Source: Bryobacteraceae bacterium | GTDB lineage: Bacteria > Acidobacteriota > Terriglobia > Bryobacterales > Bryobacteraceae | Assembly (NCBI GenBank): GCA_026002875.1 | Contig: BPGE01000001.1 | Location: 1,674,001-1,738,000 of the forward strand | Length of the DNA: 64,000 nucleotides | Direction: 5' to 3' | Shown: in pieces, positions 35,364-43,429 of the stretch | How the letters are laid out: every line of letters begins with the position of its first letter | Numbering within the stretch: position 1 is the stretch's first letter | The notes under the pieces: generated by a model | The model's input: the letters and a program-made list of their open reading frames with translations, nothing else | Told to the model about the DNA's origin: nothing | The model's database searches: none | Position numbers and translations under genes: made by a program

Positions 35364-36172
35364 TGGGATGCAGCCCTCGGCCAAGGCCAAGGGGAAATCC
35401 GTTGGGGAGGGCGAGGGGGCACGGGTAGGGAAACGCTGCCTCAAGAATCGCCCTGACACGGGGTGCGTGGCTTGCGGCGGACCGGTCGCGCCTGCGGCGC
35501 GATGGGGGGTGTTGGAAGGTTGGGAGGTTGTGTTTGAACCGCTTGGTCGCAGCCCTTCGGGCTGCTCCCGCGCGGCTCTGTTTGCGCACGAAGGGTTTCG
35601 GTTCGTTTCGTAAAATTGCGGTTTTGGGTTTGGGTGGGTGATGCGGGGGAGTGGTCTCCGGGAGAGGGCACGGTTGGGATGCAGCCGCCGCCCAAGGGCG
35701 GCGGGAAACCCGTTGGGGAGGGCGAGGGGGCACGGGTAGGGAAACGCTGCCTCGAGAATCGCCCTGACACGGGGTGCGTGGCTTGCGGCGGACCGGCCGC
35801 GCCTGCGGCGCGATGGGGGGTGTTGGAAGGTTGGGGAGGTTGTGTTTGAACCGCTTGGTCGCAGCCCTTCGGGCTGCTCCCGCGCGGCTCTGTTTGCGCA
35901 CGAAGGGTTTCGGTTCGTTTCGTAAAATCGCGGTTTTGGGTTTGGGTGGGTGATGCGGGGCAAGGGTTTGCGGGAGGGGGCACGGTTGGGATGCAGCCGC
36001 CGGCCAAGGGCGGCGGGAAACCCGTTGGGGAGGGCGAGGGGAAACCCGGGGGGGCGCGAGTGGGGCACAGTTGGGATGCAGCCCTCGGCCAAGGCCGAGG
36101 GGAAATCCGCAGGAGAGCGCGCGGGTGACACAGTTGGGATGCAGCCGCCGCCCAGGGGCGGCGGGAAATCCG
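35364..36172. repeat. Composite hairpin cluster, minus orientation, with a 311-bp tandem duplication
   Basis: Inverted counterpart of the 31-kb cluster. A-type hairpins lie at about 35364, 35675, 35987, 36072 and 36135, some with a third stem type (CCGCCGCCC-AA-GGGCGGCGG). Type C lies at 35486 and 35796 and type B at 35538 and 35849, all reversed. The block from about 35397 to 35707 is repeated almost identically at about 35708-36018 (AAACGCTGCC at 35431 and 35742, offset 311). The AAACGAACCGAAACC linker of 31 kb reappears as its complement near 35600 and 35910. No gene is seen in 34768-36502. Confidence 0.85.
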
Positions 36173-36502
36173 TTGGGGAGGGCGAGGGGAAACCCGGGGG
36201 GCGGGGGGCTGGCCGCGTCTGCGGTGCGATGGGGGATTCGAAGGGTGGGGAGGTTGGTGTTTCACCGCCTGGTCGCGCCTTTGGCATTGCCGCGCGGCGC
36301 CGGTTGCTGTGAACCGCTCAGTCGCAGTTCTTCGGGCTCCGAACGCGCCTTGAGTGCGGGGGGATGTCCAGTCGTGTTGACGCCGGGGAGGGGCTCGGGG
36401 GGCTGGCGGGCAGGGACGGGGGCGGACGCACGTTTGATCCCGGGGCGAATCCTGCAACGGGGGGCGCGTGGGGTAATCTGGAAAGAAGGAGAGGGACTGC
36501 AC

Positions 36503-37066
36503 ATGGACGGCACGATCCGCGAGAACCAGATTCAGCTGGGCGAGCTGCCCGCGGGGCTGTTCGACCGCATCGACCGGGAGGGCAGCTACGGAACCGACAG
36601 CGGGATCCTGCTGACGACGGTCGACAGCGTGATCAACTGGGGGCGGAAGAACTCGATCTGGCCGATGACGTTCGGGCTGGCCTGCTGCGCGATCGAGATG
36701 ATGGCGATGAGCGCGTCGCGGTTCGACATTGCGCGGTTCGGGGCGGAAGTGTTCCGCGGCAGTCCCCGGCAGGCGGACCTGATGATCATCGCGGGGCGGG
36801 TGTCGAACAAGATGGCGCCGGTGGTGCGGCAGCTGTACCAGCAGATGCCGGAGCCGAAGTGGGTGATCTCGATGGGGGCGTGCGCGACGTCGACAGGGGT
36901 GTTCAACAATTACGCTCTGATTCCCGTCAACCAGGTGATTCCGGTGGACGTGTACGTGCCGGGATGCCCGCCGCGGCCGGAGCAGCTGATCTATGCGATC
37001 ATGCTGCTGCAGAAGAAGATCGAGAAGCAGCGGGGCGTGCTGCAGGACGTGCTGAACCTGGGCTGA
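36503..37066 (+). CDS. nuoB: NADH-quinone oxidoreductase subunit B, isolated
   Basis: 187 residues from the ATG with AAGGAGAGGG upstream. NuoB/PSST holds the N2 [4Fe-4S] cluster of complex I next to the quinone site. All ligands are present: the CC pair (C61, C62 in [11 protein letters not shown]), C127 (SMGACATS) and C155 (VPGCPPRPE). No other nuo gene lies within the window, so this is either an extra copy or a displaced subunit gene. A weak hairpin with TTTT follows the stop. Confidence 0.93.
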   Translation: MDGTIRENQIQLGELPAGLFDRIDREGSYGTDSGILLTTVDSVINWGRKNSIWPMTFGLACCAIEMMAMSASRFDIARFGAEVFRGSPRQADLMIIAGRVSNKMAPVVRQLYQQMPEPKWVISMGACATSTGVFNNYALIPVNQVIPVDVYVPGCPPRPEQLIYAIMLLQKKIEKQRGVLQDVLNLG

Positions 37067-37082
37067 CGGCGGAGCGGCGGTC

Positions 37083-37100
37083 CGGACGGGGTCCGATTTT
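37083..37100 (+). terminator. Weak terminator after nuoB
   Basis: CGGAC-GGG-GTCCG followed by ATTTT just after the nuoB stop. The stem is only 5 bp and the T run short, so efficiency is doubtful. Confidence 0.35.
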
Positions 37101-37170
37101 CCCTCAAATTCCCCCCCTTTGCGCCGATGCGCCAGACGAGAGCGGACGACGCTCGGAAAGGAGGCGCACC

Positions 37171-37449
37171 GTGGACATCCGCAGAGTGGACGCTGTCGGC
37201 GAACTGCCGGCCGTGGCGCCGGTGAATCCGTTGACGCCGGAGCTCCGGCAGGAGCAGGCGCAACTGATCCGCGCGGTGGAGAAGCTGAACGAAGCGCGGG
37301 TTTTCGGCGAAAAAAGCGAGCTGACATTCAGCGTGGACCGGGAGACGCGGAGGCCGGTGATGAAGATCGTGGACCGGGAAACGCAGGAAGTGATTCAGCA
37401 GATTCCGCCGGAATATGTGTTGCGGCTGGCGGAAGAAATCGGTCGATAA
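37171..37449 (+). CDS. flaG: FlaG-family flagellar protein
   Basis: 92 residues starting at GTG 37171 with a near-perfect AAAGGAGG site. A variable N-terminus is followed by the FlaG core: AVEKLNEARVFGEKSELTFS, then VMKIVDRETQEVIQQIPPEYVLRLAEEI, where the VIQQIPPE motif is diagnostic. FlaG affects flagellar filament length. It is followed 40 bp later by fliS, a common pairing. No flagellin or fliD gene is inside the window. Confidence 0.85.
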   Translation: MDIRRVDAVGELPAVAPVNPLTPELRQEQAQLIRAVEKLNEARVFGEKSELTFSVDRETRRPVMKIVDRETQEVIQQIPPEYVLRLAEEIGR

Positions 37450-37489
37450 ATCAGGCGGGAAAGGGCCGGACAAATCGGGCAATTGAGGC

Positions 37490-37918
37490 ATGACAGGAAA
37501 CCCTTATCGCGACCACATGGCGGAACGTGTGTTCGGGGCGGACCCGGTGGAGCTGATCGTGGTGCTGTATGAAGAGCTGGTGCGGTCGATTGGGGAGGCG
37601 CGGCGGCATCTGGCTGGGGGGCGGCCGCTGGAGCGGGCGCGGGCGGTGACGCGGGCGATGGAGATAGTGGGGGAGCTGGCGCGGGCGGTGGATGCGGGAG
37701 CGGACGCGGGGCTGGCGGGGCGGCTGTGCCAGCTGTACGGGTTCATGCTGGAGAGGCTGCAGGCGGGGCACGGGCAGCAGGTGGACCGGCCGTTTGAGGA
37801 AGCCGAGCGGGTGGCGTTGACGCTGCTGGAGGGCTGGCGGGGGATCCGGGCGCAGCAGGTGCATGGGGCGGTGGGGGAGGCGTCGGTGGAGGCGCCGGCG
37901 GTTTCGCTGGCTGGCTGA
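37490..37918 (+). CDS. fliS: Flagellar export chaperone FliS
   Basis: 142 residues, all-helical. FliS binds the flagellin C-terminus in the cytosol and prevents early polymerisation. Family features are the N-terminal NPYRDH, then ADPVELIVVLYEELVRSIGEARRHL, and a third helix around LARAVDAGADAGLAGRLCQLYGFMLERL. Codon third positions here are extremely G-rich, differing in style from the C-rich genes of the first 12 kb, but this matches neighbouring genes. In an operon with flaG. Confidence 0.88.
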   Translation: MTGNPYRDHMAERVFGADPVELIVVLYEELVRSIGEARRHLAGGRPLERARAVTRAMEIVGELARAVDAGADAGLAGRLCQLYGFMLERLQAGHGQQVDRPFEEAERVALTLLEGWRGIRAQQVHGAVGEASVEAPAVSLAG

Positions 37919-37929
37919 GGGGGGAGGGG

Positions 37930-38832
37930 TCAGCCGATGACGTCGCGGAGCCGTCCCTGGGCGGCGGCGAGGCGGGCGGCGGCTTCCTGAGGGCTGATGC
38001 CGAGGCGGGCGATGACGATGGCGGTGCGCACGTCGTTGCGGGCCTCGAGGAGGGCGCGGGAAGCGGTTTCGCGGTCGACGCGGGCGACGGCCATGATGAT
38101 GCGCCGGGCGCGGTCGACGAGTTTGGCGTTTCGGGGCTGGACGTTGACCATGAGGTTGGAGTAGACGAGGCCGAGGCGGATCATCGCGCCGGAGGAGATC
38201 ATATTGAGGACCATTTTGGTGGCGGTGCCGGCCTTGAGGCGGGTGGAGCCGGCGATGACCTCGGGACCGGTGAGGATTTCGACGGGGAAGCGGGCGCGGC
38301 GGGAGATTTCGGCGTTGGCGCAGCAGGCGATGGAGCCGGTGGGAGCGCCGAGCGTGGCGGCGGCGTCGAGGGCGCCGAGCACGTAGGGGGTCCGTCCGCT
38401 GGCGGCGATTCCGACGAGGAAGTCGGAGGCGGAGAAGCCCGCGGCGAGCAGATCCTGCGCTCCGGTTTCGGGGCTGTCCTCGACGCCTTCCACGGCATGG
38501 CGGAGGGCGTAGTCGCCGCCGGCGATGAGGCCGGTGACCATTTCTTCCGGGACATTGAAGGTGGGCGGGCACTCGGAGGCGTCGAGGACGCCGAGGCGTC
38601 CGCTGGTGCCTGCGCCGGAGTAGAAGAGGCGGCCGCCGTTGCGGAGGACCTCGACGACGGCGTCGACGAGGCGGGCGATGGAAGGGAGCGCGCGCTGGAC
38701 GGCGAGGGCGACGGACTGATCCTCGCGGTTGAAAACGGCGAGCATCTGTTCGGTGGGAAGGAGGTCGAGTCCGGCAGAGGCCGGGTTCAGCTGTTCGGTG
38801 TCGAGCGAGGAGAGATCGGGCGGTTCCGCCAT
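37930..38832 (-). CDS. murQ: N-acetylmuramic acid 6-phosphate etherase
   Basis: 300 residues, a full-length MurQ with a SIS domain. It removes D-lactate from MurNAc-6-P during cell-wall recycling. Visible are LSSLDTEQLNPASAGLDLL at the N-terminus, the sugar-phosphate loop YSGAGTSGRLGVLDASECPPTF with its catalytic Glu, GIAASGRTPYVLGAL and the C-terminal UBA-like helices ending AAARLAAAQGRLRD. The ATG at 38832 is preferred over an upstream frame extension. The partner kinase AnmK is not in the window. Confidence 0.93.
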   Translation of the reverse strand: MAEPPDLSSLDTEQLNPASAGLDLLPTEQMLAVFNREDQSVALAVQRALPSIARLVDAVVEVLRNGGRLFYSGAGTSGRLGVLDASECPPTFNVPEEMVTGLIAGGDYALRHAVEGVEDSPETGAQDLLAAGFSASDFLVGIAASGRTPYVLGALDAAATLGAPTGSIACCANAEISRRARFPVEILTGPEVIAGSTRLKAGTATKMVLNMISSGAMIRLGLVYSNLMVNVQPRNAKLVDRARRIIMAVARVDRETASRALLEARNDVRTAIVIARLGISPQEAAARLAAAQGRLRDVIG

Positions 38833-38863
38833 AGTGATTCCATGATGGCCGCAGGGGGCGGGG

Positions 38864-38898
38864 AAAAGCAAAAGCCGGACGGCGAAGCCGCCCGGCTT
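38864..38898 (-). terminator. Terminator of erpA
   Basis: On the minus strand a GC-rich stem (AAGCCGGGCGGC / GCCGTCCGGCTT, one mismatch) with a short TTC loop is followed by TTTTGCTTTT. It lies just after the erpA stop and separates it from murQ. Confidence 0.8.
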
Positions 38899-38919
38899 GC
38901 AGAATGACGGCCGGCCAGG

Positions 38920-39243
38920 TCAGGCCTGGAAGCTGGAACCGCAGCCGCAGGTGGACTTCACGTTGGGATTTTCGAACTTGAAGCCCGAGCCCTCGAGGGT
39001 CTCGACATAGTCGACGCGGGCGCCGTCGAGATAGAGCATGCTGGCCTGATCGATGAAGACCTTGAGGCCCTCGAAATCGTAGGTCTTGTCGAGGAGCCCG
39101 GGGTTGTTTTCAAAGGCCATGGAGTAGGTGAAACCGGAGCACCCACCGCCGACGACGGCGATGCGGAGGCCGGCCGGCTTGGGATCCTGCATGTCGAGGA
39201 TTTCCTTGACCTTGCTGATGGCGGTGGGGGTGAGTGTGATCAT
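38920..39243 (-). CDS. erpA: Iron-sulfur cluster insertion protein (ErpA/IscA family)
   Basis: 107-residue A-type carrier protein that hands Fe-S clusters to apo-enzymes. The three conserved cysteines are C35 (GGGCSGFTY) and C99/C101 (STCGCGSSF). The start ATG at 39243 has a full AAGGAGG site 10 bp upstream. Single gene with its own promoter and terminator. Confidence 0.92.
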   Translation of the reverse strand: MITLTPTAISKVKEILDMQDPKPAGLRIAVVGGGCSGFTYSMAFENNPGLLDKTYDFEGLKVFIDQASMLYLDGARVDYVETLEGSGFKFENPNVKSTCGCGSSFQA

Positions 39244-39282
39244 GGAAGCTCCATCCCTCCTTACAAGTTCGTCCTGATTTGA

Positions 39283-39291
39283 ATTGTAGCA
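39283..39291 (-). promoter_or_regulatory. Extended -10 promoter of erpA
   Basis: The minus strand reads TGCTACAAT, an extended -10 (TG one base upstream of TACAAT), 39 bp before the erpA ATG. The -35 region is GC-rich and weak. Confidence 0.5.
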
Positions 39292-39549
39292 CGCCGACCT
39301 CGGGGGCGTGCCGCTGCCACTTGTTGGATGCACGAGGACGGGGCGGGGCTTCCGCGATCTGGTATGGTAAGGAATGCCCGGATCCGCCAGGCGCGCCAGC
39401 AGGCGGGGAACCGGGTGAAACACGATAATTCTTCTGAAACCCCATGGGTTTGAGGCGCGTCGATCGGGTGTATGAGCGGGCACGCTGGCGTCCTACCATT
39501 CCCAGCGGGCGGGGGCCGCGCAACAGCGGGGGTGCAGGGCAGGTTGCGC

Positions 39550-40158
39550 GTGGATAACCGCCAGACAGATGAAGCCGCGCTGGTGCGCCGCATTCAGAGC
39601 GGCGACGAAGCGGCGTTCCGCGAACTGGTGGAGCGCTTCCAGAACAAGGTTTACTCGATCATCTACGGCATCCTGCGCAACCACAATGATGCCGAGGACA
39701 TCGCCCAGCAGGTTTTCACGAAGGTTTACTTCTCGATTGGCAACTTCGATTTCCGGAGTTCGCTGCTGACGTGGATCTACAAGATCACGGTGAACGAGTG
39801 CTACGACTATCTGCGGAAGCGGCGGGTGCGGAAGCTCGTGTATGAAAGCGACCTGGGCGATGAAGAGGGCGTGAACATGGAGCGGAGCGAGCCGGATCTG
39901 GCGCCGCGGATCGACGAGCAGCTGGAGCGCCGGGATCTGGCGCTGAAGCTGCTGGAGAAGGTGAGCGAGGAAGACCGGCAGCTGATGCTGCTGAAGGAAG
40001 TGGAAGGCCACTCGGTGGAAGAGCTGGCGCGGATGACGGGGATGAACGAGAACACGATCAAGGTGAAACTCTTCCGCGCGCGGCAGAAACTGGTGAAGGC
40101 GGCGCAACGTCTCACGCAGGGGAAGGGATTGAGGCCGGTGATCGAGAAGGAGTCCTGA
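39550..40158 (+). CDS. ECF RNA polymerase sigma factor
   Basis: About 202 residues from GTG 39550; an ATG at 39472 would add 26 residues of non-family sequence. Sigma region 2 is FRELVERFQNKVYSIIYGIL ... DAEDIAQQVFTKVYFSIGNF with RSSLLTWIYKITVNECYDYL, and region 4 is LMLLKEVEGHSVEELARMTG ... NTIKVKLFRARQKL. Typical envelope-stress ECF. An anti-sigma factor and a Spy-like protein follow, which defines its likely circuit: released by envelope damage, it turns on this operon. Confidence 0.92.
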   Translation: MDNRQTDEAALVRRIQSGDEAAFRELVERFQNKVYSIIYGILRNHNDAEDIAQQVFTKVYFSIGNFDFRSSLLTWIYKITVNECYDYLRKRRVRKLVYESDLGDEEGVNMERSEPDLAPRIDEQLERRDLALKLLEKVSEEDRQLMLLKEVEGHSVEELARMTGMNENTIKVKLFRARQKLVKAAQRLTQGKGLRPVIEKES

Positions 40159-40326
40159 TGAAGCGTCTCCGGCGACAGGCTTGTGGCAGAGCGGGCGAAG
40201 CTGTTGCGGACTGCCCGGGCGCTTCAGATATGATTGGCGAAGCGAAGGGAGCGCGGCCGCGGCGCGGCCAAAACAGACTCCCGGCTCCGCTGTCTCGAGA
40301 CGGAACGGATCTGAGGGAAGACGGAA

Positions 40327-40830
40327 ATGCACGAGCCAGTGGTTGACGGATTGGAAGAATATTTAGCGGGCAGGGCCACCGGCAAGCAGCTGGCGGCGAT
40401 TGAAGGGCATCTGGCGGTTTGCGAGCCGTGCCGCCGCGTGATCGAGGAGATGCGCAGCCATCAGCTTCTGATCCGCGAGCTGCGCGGTCCGGCGGATGCG
40501 GGGCCCGCGCCGGGCTTTTACGCGCGCGTGCGGATGAGGATCGACGCGCGGCGGGCGGATTCGATCTGGTCGATTTTTCTGCAGCCGGCGTTCAGCCGGC
40601 GCCTGAGCTTCGCCTCCCTGGCTTTGCTGGTGGTTCTCAGCGTGGCCGCCTGGCAGGGCGCGGCGGAGCCGGTGATGGGGGAAGGGAACCCCATTGCAGT
40701 GTTCGCGCTGGAGATGCCGGAGGCGCCCGGGCTGGATCCGGGTCACGACCGGGCTGTGGTGCTGACGCACCTGGTGGCTTCCGGCGGCGCGGGTGACGAG
40801 GTGCCCTCGTTGCCGGTATCATCGGATTGA
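40327..40830 (+). CDS. Membrane-anchored zinc-finger anti-sigma factor
   Basis: 167 residues. The N-terminal zinc-finger anti-sigma motif HLAVCEPC (H28, C32, C35) faces the cytosol and would hold the ECF factor encoded 168 bp upstream. One transmembrane helix lies at about 93-111 (LSFASLALLVVLSVAAWQG), followed by a short extracytoplasmic tail. The stop overlaps the next gene's possible TTG start, so all three genes are likely cotranscribed. Confidence 0.82.
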   Translation: MHEPVVDGLEEYLAGRATGKQLAAIEGHLAVCEPCRRVIEEMRSHQLLIRELRGPADAGPAPGFYARVRMRIDARRADSIWSIFLQPAFSRRLSFASLALLVVLSVAAWQGAAEPVMGEGNPIAVFALEMPEAPGLDPGHDRAVVLTHLVASGGAGDEVPSLPVSSD

Positions 40831-40844
40831 GCGAGGTGAAGCGT

Positions 40845-41237
40845 GTGAGCGGACGCGGCTCGGGCACGGATTGCGGACCGACCTGGCACACCCCGCGCGT
40901 GCTGGCCGTGCTGCTGCTGGTATTTCTGTGCGGCGCGGCGGCGGGCGCGCTGGCGATGCGCATGTTCGCTCCGAAGATGCCTGCAGCCGCCGCGTGGAGC
41001 TCCGGGGGGCGGGAGTGGACGCTGGACTGGATGAAGCGGGAGCTGGAACTGACGCCGCAGCAGGCGGCGGAAATTGAAACGGTTCTGGATGAATTTGTTT
41101 TGTACTACCAGAACCTGCAGGGCCAGATGGACGACTTCCGGGCGGAGGGGAAGAAGCGGATTCTGCGGGTGCTGACGCCTGAGCAGCGGAAGCGCTTCGA
41201 GAAGATGGTGGGCAAGCTGAACGCGAAGCTGCGGTGA
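40845..41237 (+). CDS. Spy/CpxP-like periplasmic protein
   Basis: About 130 residues from GTG 40845 with GAGG 8 bp upstream (TTG at 40827 is an alternative). An N-terminal membrane anchor (VLAVLLLVFLCGAAAGALAM) is followed by a helical domain with two LTP(Q/E)Q turns (LELTPQQAAEIETVLDEF and RVLTPEQRKRFEKMVGKL), the hallmark of Spy/CpxP/heavy-metal resistance proteins that bind unfolded proteins or metals at the envelope. As third gene of the ECF operon it is probably its effector. Confidence 0.75.
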   Translation: MSGRGSGTDCGPTWHTPRVLAVLLLVFLCGAAAGALAMRMFAPKMPAAAAWSSGGREWTLDWMKRELELTPQQAAEIETVLDEFVLYYQNLQGQMDDFRAEGKKRILRVLTPEQRKRFEKMVGKLNAKLR

Positions 41238-42468
41238 GGGGGAAGGCGGGCGGCTTTGCGGGAGGGGCGGGATCCAGGCTGCAAGACTGAGGGCGCCGTG
41301 CGGCGTCCACCTCCAGCGTCAACAGAAGCGTGAAGCGCGTTCCGCGGCGCGGTTGCCGGTGTCTGCAGGCGCGGATTGACGAAAAATCGCCGTGTTCATC
41401 GCATCCGCCTTGCGCTCCCTGTGTGCGGGATCATCGGGCGCCCAGCCTGGCGGGTCAAGGGTCCGCTGACGCGGCGGGATGCAGCCCTCGCGCAAGCGCG
41501 AGGGGAAATCCGGGTGAGGGCGTGCCGGGGCACGGTTGGGATGCAGCCCTCGGCCAAGGCCGAGGGGAAATCCGCAGGAGAGCGCGCGGGGGGCATGGGT
41601 GGGATGCAGCCCTCGCGCAAGCGCGAGGGGAAGCCCGGGGGGATCGTGCCGGGGGCACGGTTGGGATGCAGCCCTCGGCCAAGGCCGAGGGGAAACCCGG
41701 GGGAGAGGCGTGCCGGGGCACGGTTGGGATGCAGCCCTCGCGCAAGCGCGAGGGGAAGCCCGGGGGGATCGTGCCGGGGGCACGGTTGGGATGCAGCCCT
41801 CGGCCAAGGCCGAGGGGAAACCCGCAGGAGCGCGCGCGGGGGGCATGGTTGGGATGCAGCCCTCGCGCAAGCGCGAGGGGAAGCCCGGGGGGGGGGAGGG
41901 CGCGCGGGTGACACGGTTGGGATGCAGCCCTCGCGCGAGCGCGAGGGGAAATCCGTTGGGGAGGGCGCGGGAAGCACGGTTGGGATGCAGCCCTCGGCCG
42001 AGGCCGAGGGGACACCCGCAGGAGAGCGCGCGGGGGGCATGGGTGGGATGCAGCCCTCGCGCAAGCGCGAGGGGAGACCCGGGGGAGGGCGTGCCGGGGC
42101 ACGGTTGGGATGCAGCCTTCGCGCAAGCGCGAGGGGAAGCCCGTTGGGAGGGCGCGGGAAACACGGTTGGGATGCAGCCCTCGCGCAAGCGCGAGGGGAA
42201 GCCCGGGGGGCCGCGAGTGGGGGCACAGTTGGGATGCAGCCCTCGCGCAAGCGCGAGGGGAAGCACGGGTGGGATGCAGCCCTCGGCCAAGGCCGAGGGG
42301 AAACCCGCAGGAGAGCGCGCGGGGGGCATGGGTGGGATGCAGCCCTCGCGCAAGGGCGAGGGGAAGCCCGGGGGAGGGCGCGGGAAACACGGTTGGGATG
42401 CAGCCCTCGCGCAAGCGCGAGGGGAAGCCCGTTGGGAGGGCGGTGCTTTGGCGGGCGGCTGACGCGGG
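41238..42468. repeat. Hairpin array A-3, sixteen units with 61-64-bp period
   Basis: Sixteen copies of GGGATGCAG, a palindromic stem, then GGGGAAAYCCG run from 41477 to about 42430, between two convergent genes. Eleven stems are CCTCGCGC/GCGCGAGG and five CCTCGGCC/GGCCGAGG; loops are AA or GA. The first seven copies alternate strictly between the two stem types. Spacers of about 22 bp fall into a few recurring G-rich sequences. Spacing breaks to 69 bp once and 39 bp once. Long open frames exist on both strands but look compositional. 41238-41470 holds nothing I recognise. Confidence 0.9.
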
Positions 42469-43428
42469 TTACTTGCGGGCGAGGACGCGGCGGACGGCTT
42501 CGACGATGTTGGGGGCGCGGAGGCCGTATTTGTCGAGCAGTTCGTCGGGGGAGCCGGATTCGGCGTAGCCTTCGAGTCCGATGAACTCGATGGGCGCGGG
42601 GCAGCGCTTTGCGAGCGCCTGGGCGACGCGGACGCCGAGTCCGGAATCGACGAGGTGTTCCTCCACGACGACGAGCGCGCCGGTTTCGCGGGCGGCGCGT
42701 TCGAGGGCTTCTTCGTCGAGGGGCTTGATGGTGTGGATGTCGAGGACGCGCGCCGAGATGCCCTCGCTTTCAAGCTGTCCGGCGGCGAGCAGGGCTTCCG
42801 CGACCATGAGGCCGGTGGCGACGATGGTGACGTCGGCGCCGTCGACGAGCTGGACGGCCTTGCCCACTTCGAACGATGCGTCGGAATTGTAGATGATGGG
42901 CGCCTTGGGGCGGCCTGTGCGGATGAAGACGGGGCCGACGTGGGCGGCGGCCCAACGGACGGCCCACCGCGTGGCCACTTCATCCGCCGGGGAGAGGACG
43001 ACGAAGTTGGGCAGCGCGCAGGCGAGGGCGATTTCCTCGACGCTCATCTGCGAGGGGCCGTCCTCGCCGATGGAGATGCCGCTGTGGGTGCCGACGACCT
43101 TGACGTTGGCGTTGGGGTAGGCGACGAGCACGCGGAGCTGCTCGAAGCCCTTGGTCATGACGAAGGCGGAGAAGCTGGAGACGAAGGGGATCTTGCCGGC
43201 GAGGGCGAGTCCGGCGCCGATGCCGACCATGTTGGCCTCGGCGATGCCGCACTCGAAGAGGCGGTCCGGGAACTCTTTGGCGAAATAGGTCGTCATCGTC
43301 GACTTGGTGAGGTCGGCGTCGCCGACGACGATATCGGGGTTTTCGCGGCCCAATTCGACGAGAGTCCGGCCGAAAGCTTCGCGGGTCGCAGCGCCCAATT
43401 TCTTTTCGAATTTTGCGGCAGTCAGCAT
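42469..43428 (-). CDS. Transketolase, C-terminal subunit
   Basis: 319 residues covering the pyrimidine-binding and C-terminal domains of a split transketolase. Visible are RTLVELGRENPDIVVGDADL, the TPP-activating Glu region FECGIAEANMVGIGAGLALA, THSGISIGEDGPSQM and a C-terminal domain (VLDIHTIKPLDEEALERAA). It pairs with the N-terminal subunit encoded 1 bp upstream to move two-carbon units in the pentose phosphate pathway. Its stop is 40 bp from the hairpin array. Confidence 0.92.
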   Translation of the reverse strand: MLTAAKFEKKLGAATREAFGRTLVELGRENPDIVVGDADLTKSTMTTYFAKEFPDRLFECGIAEANMVGIGAGLALAGKIPFVSSFSAFVMTKGFEQLRVLVAYPNANVKVVGTHSGISIGEDGPSQMSVEEIALACALPNFVVLSPADEVATRWAVRWAAAHVGPVFIRTGRPKAPIIYNSDASFEVGKAVQLVDGADVTIVATGLMVAEALLAAGQLESEGISARVLDIHTIKPLDEEALERAARETGALVVVEEHLVDSGLGVRVAQALAKRCPAPIEFIGLEGYAESGSPDELLDKYGLRAPNIVEAVRRVLARK

Positions 43429-43429
43429 G

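Noticed and set aside
41477-42430. Calling the regularly spaced palindromes a CRISPR array
   Set aside because: Repeats differ internally (two stem types), and the spacers are a handful of related G-rich sequences rather than unique ones. There is no leader, and the csm genes are 19 kb away.
41376-42584. Long open frames on both strands through the hairpin arrays (also at 12.3-13.0 and 35-36 kb)
   Set aside because: They exist because the repeat lacks stop codons in several frames. The products are the same Arg/Pro/Gly-rich repeat on both strands, with no ribosome binding sites and no conserved start.
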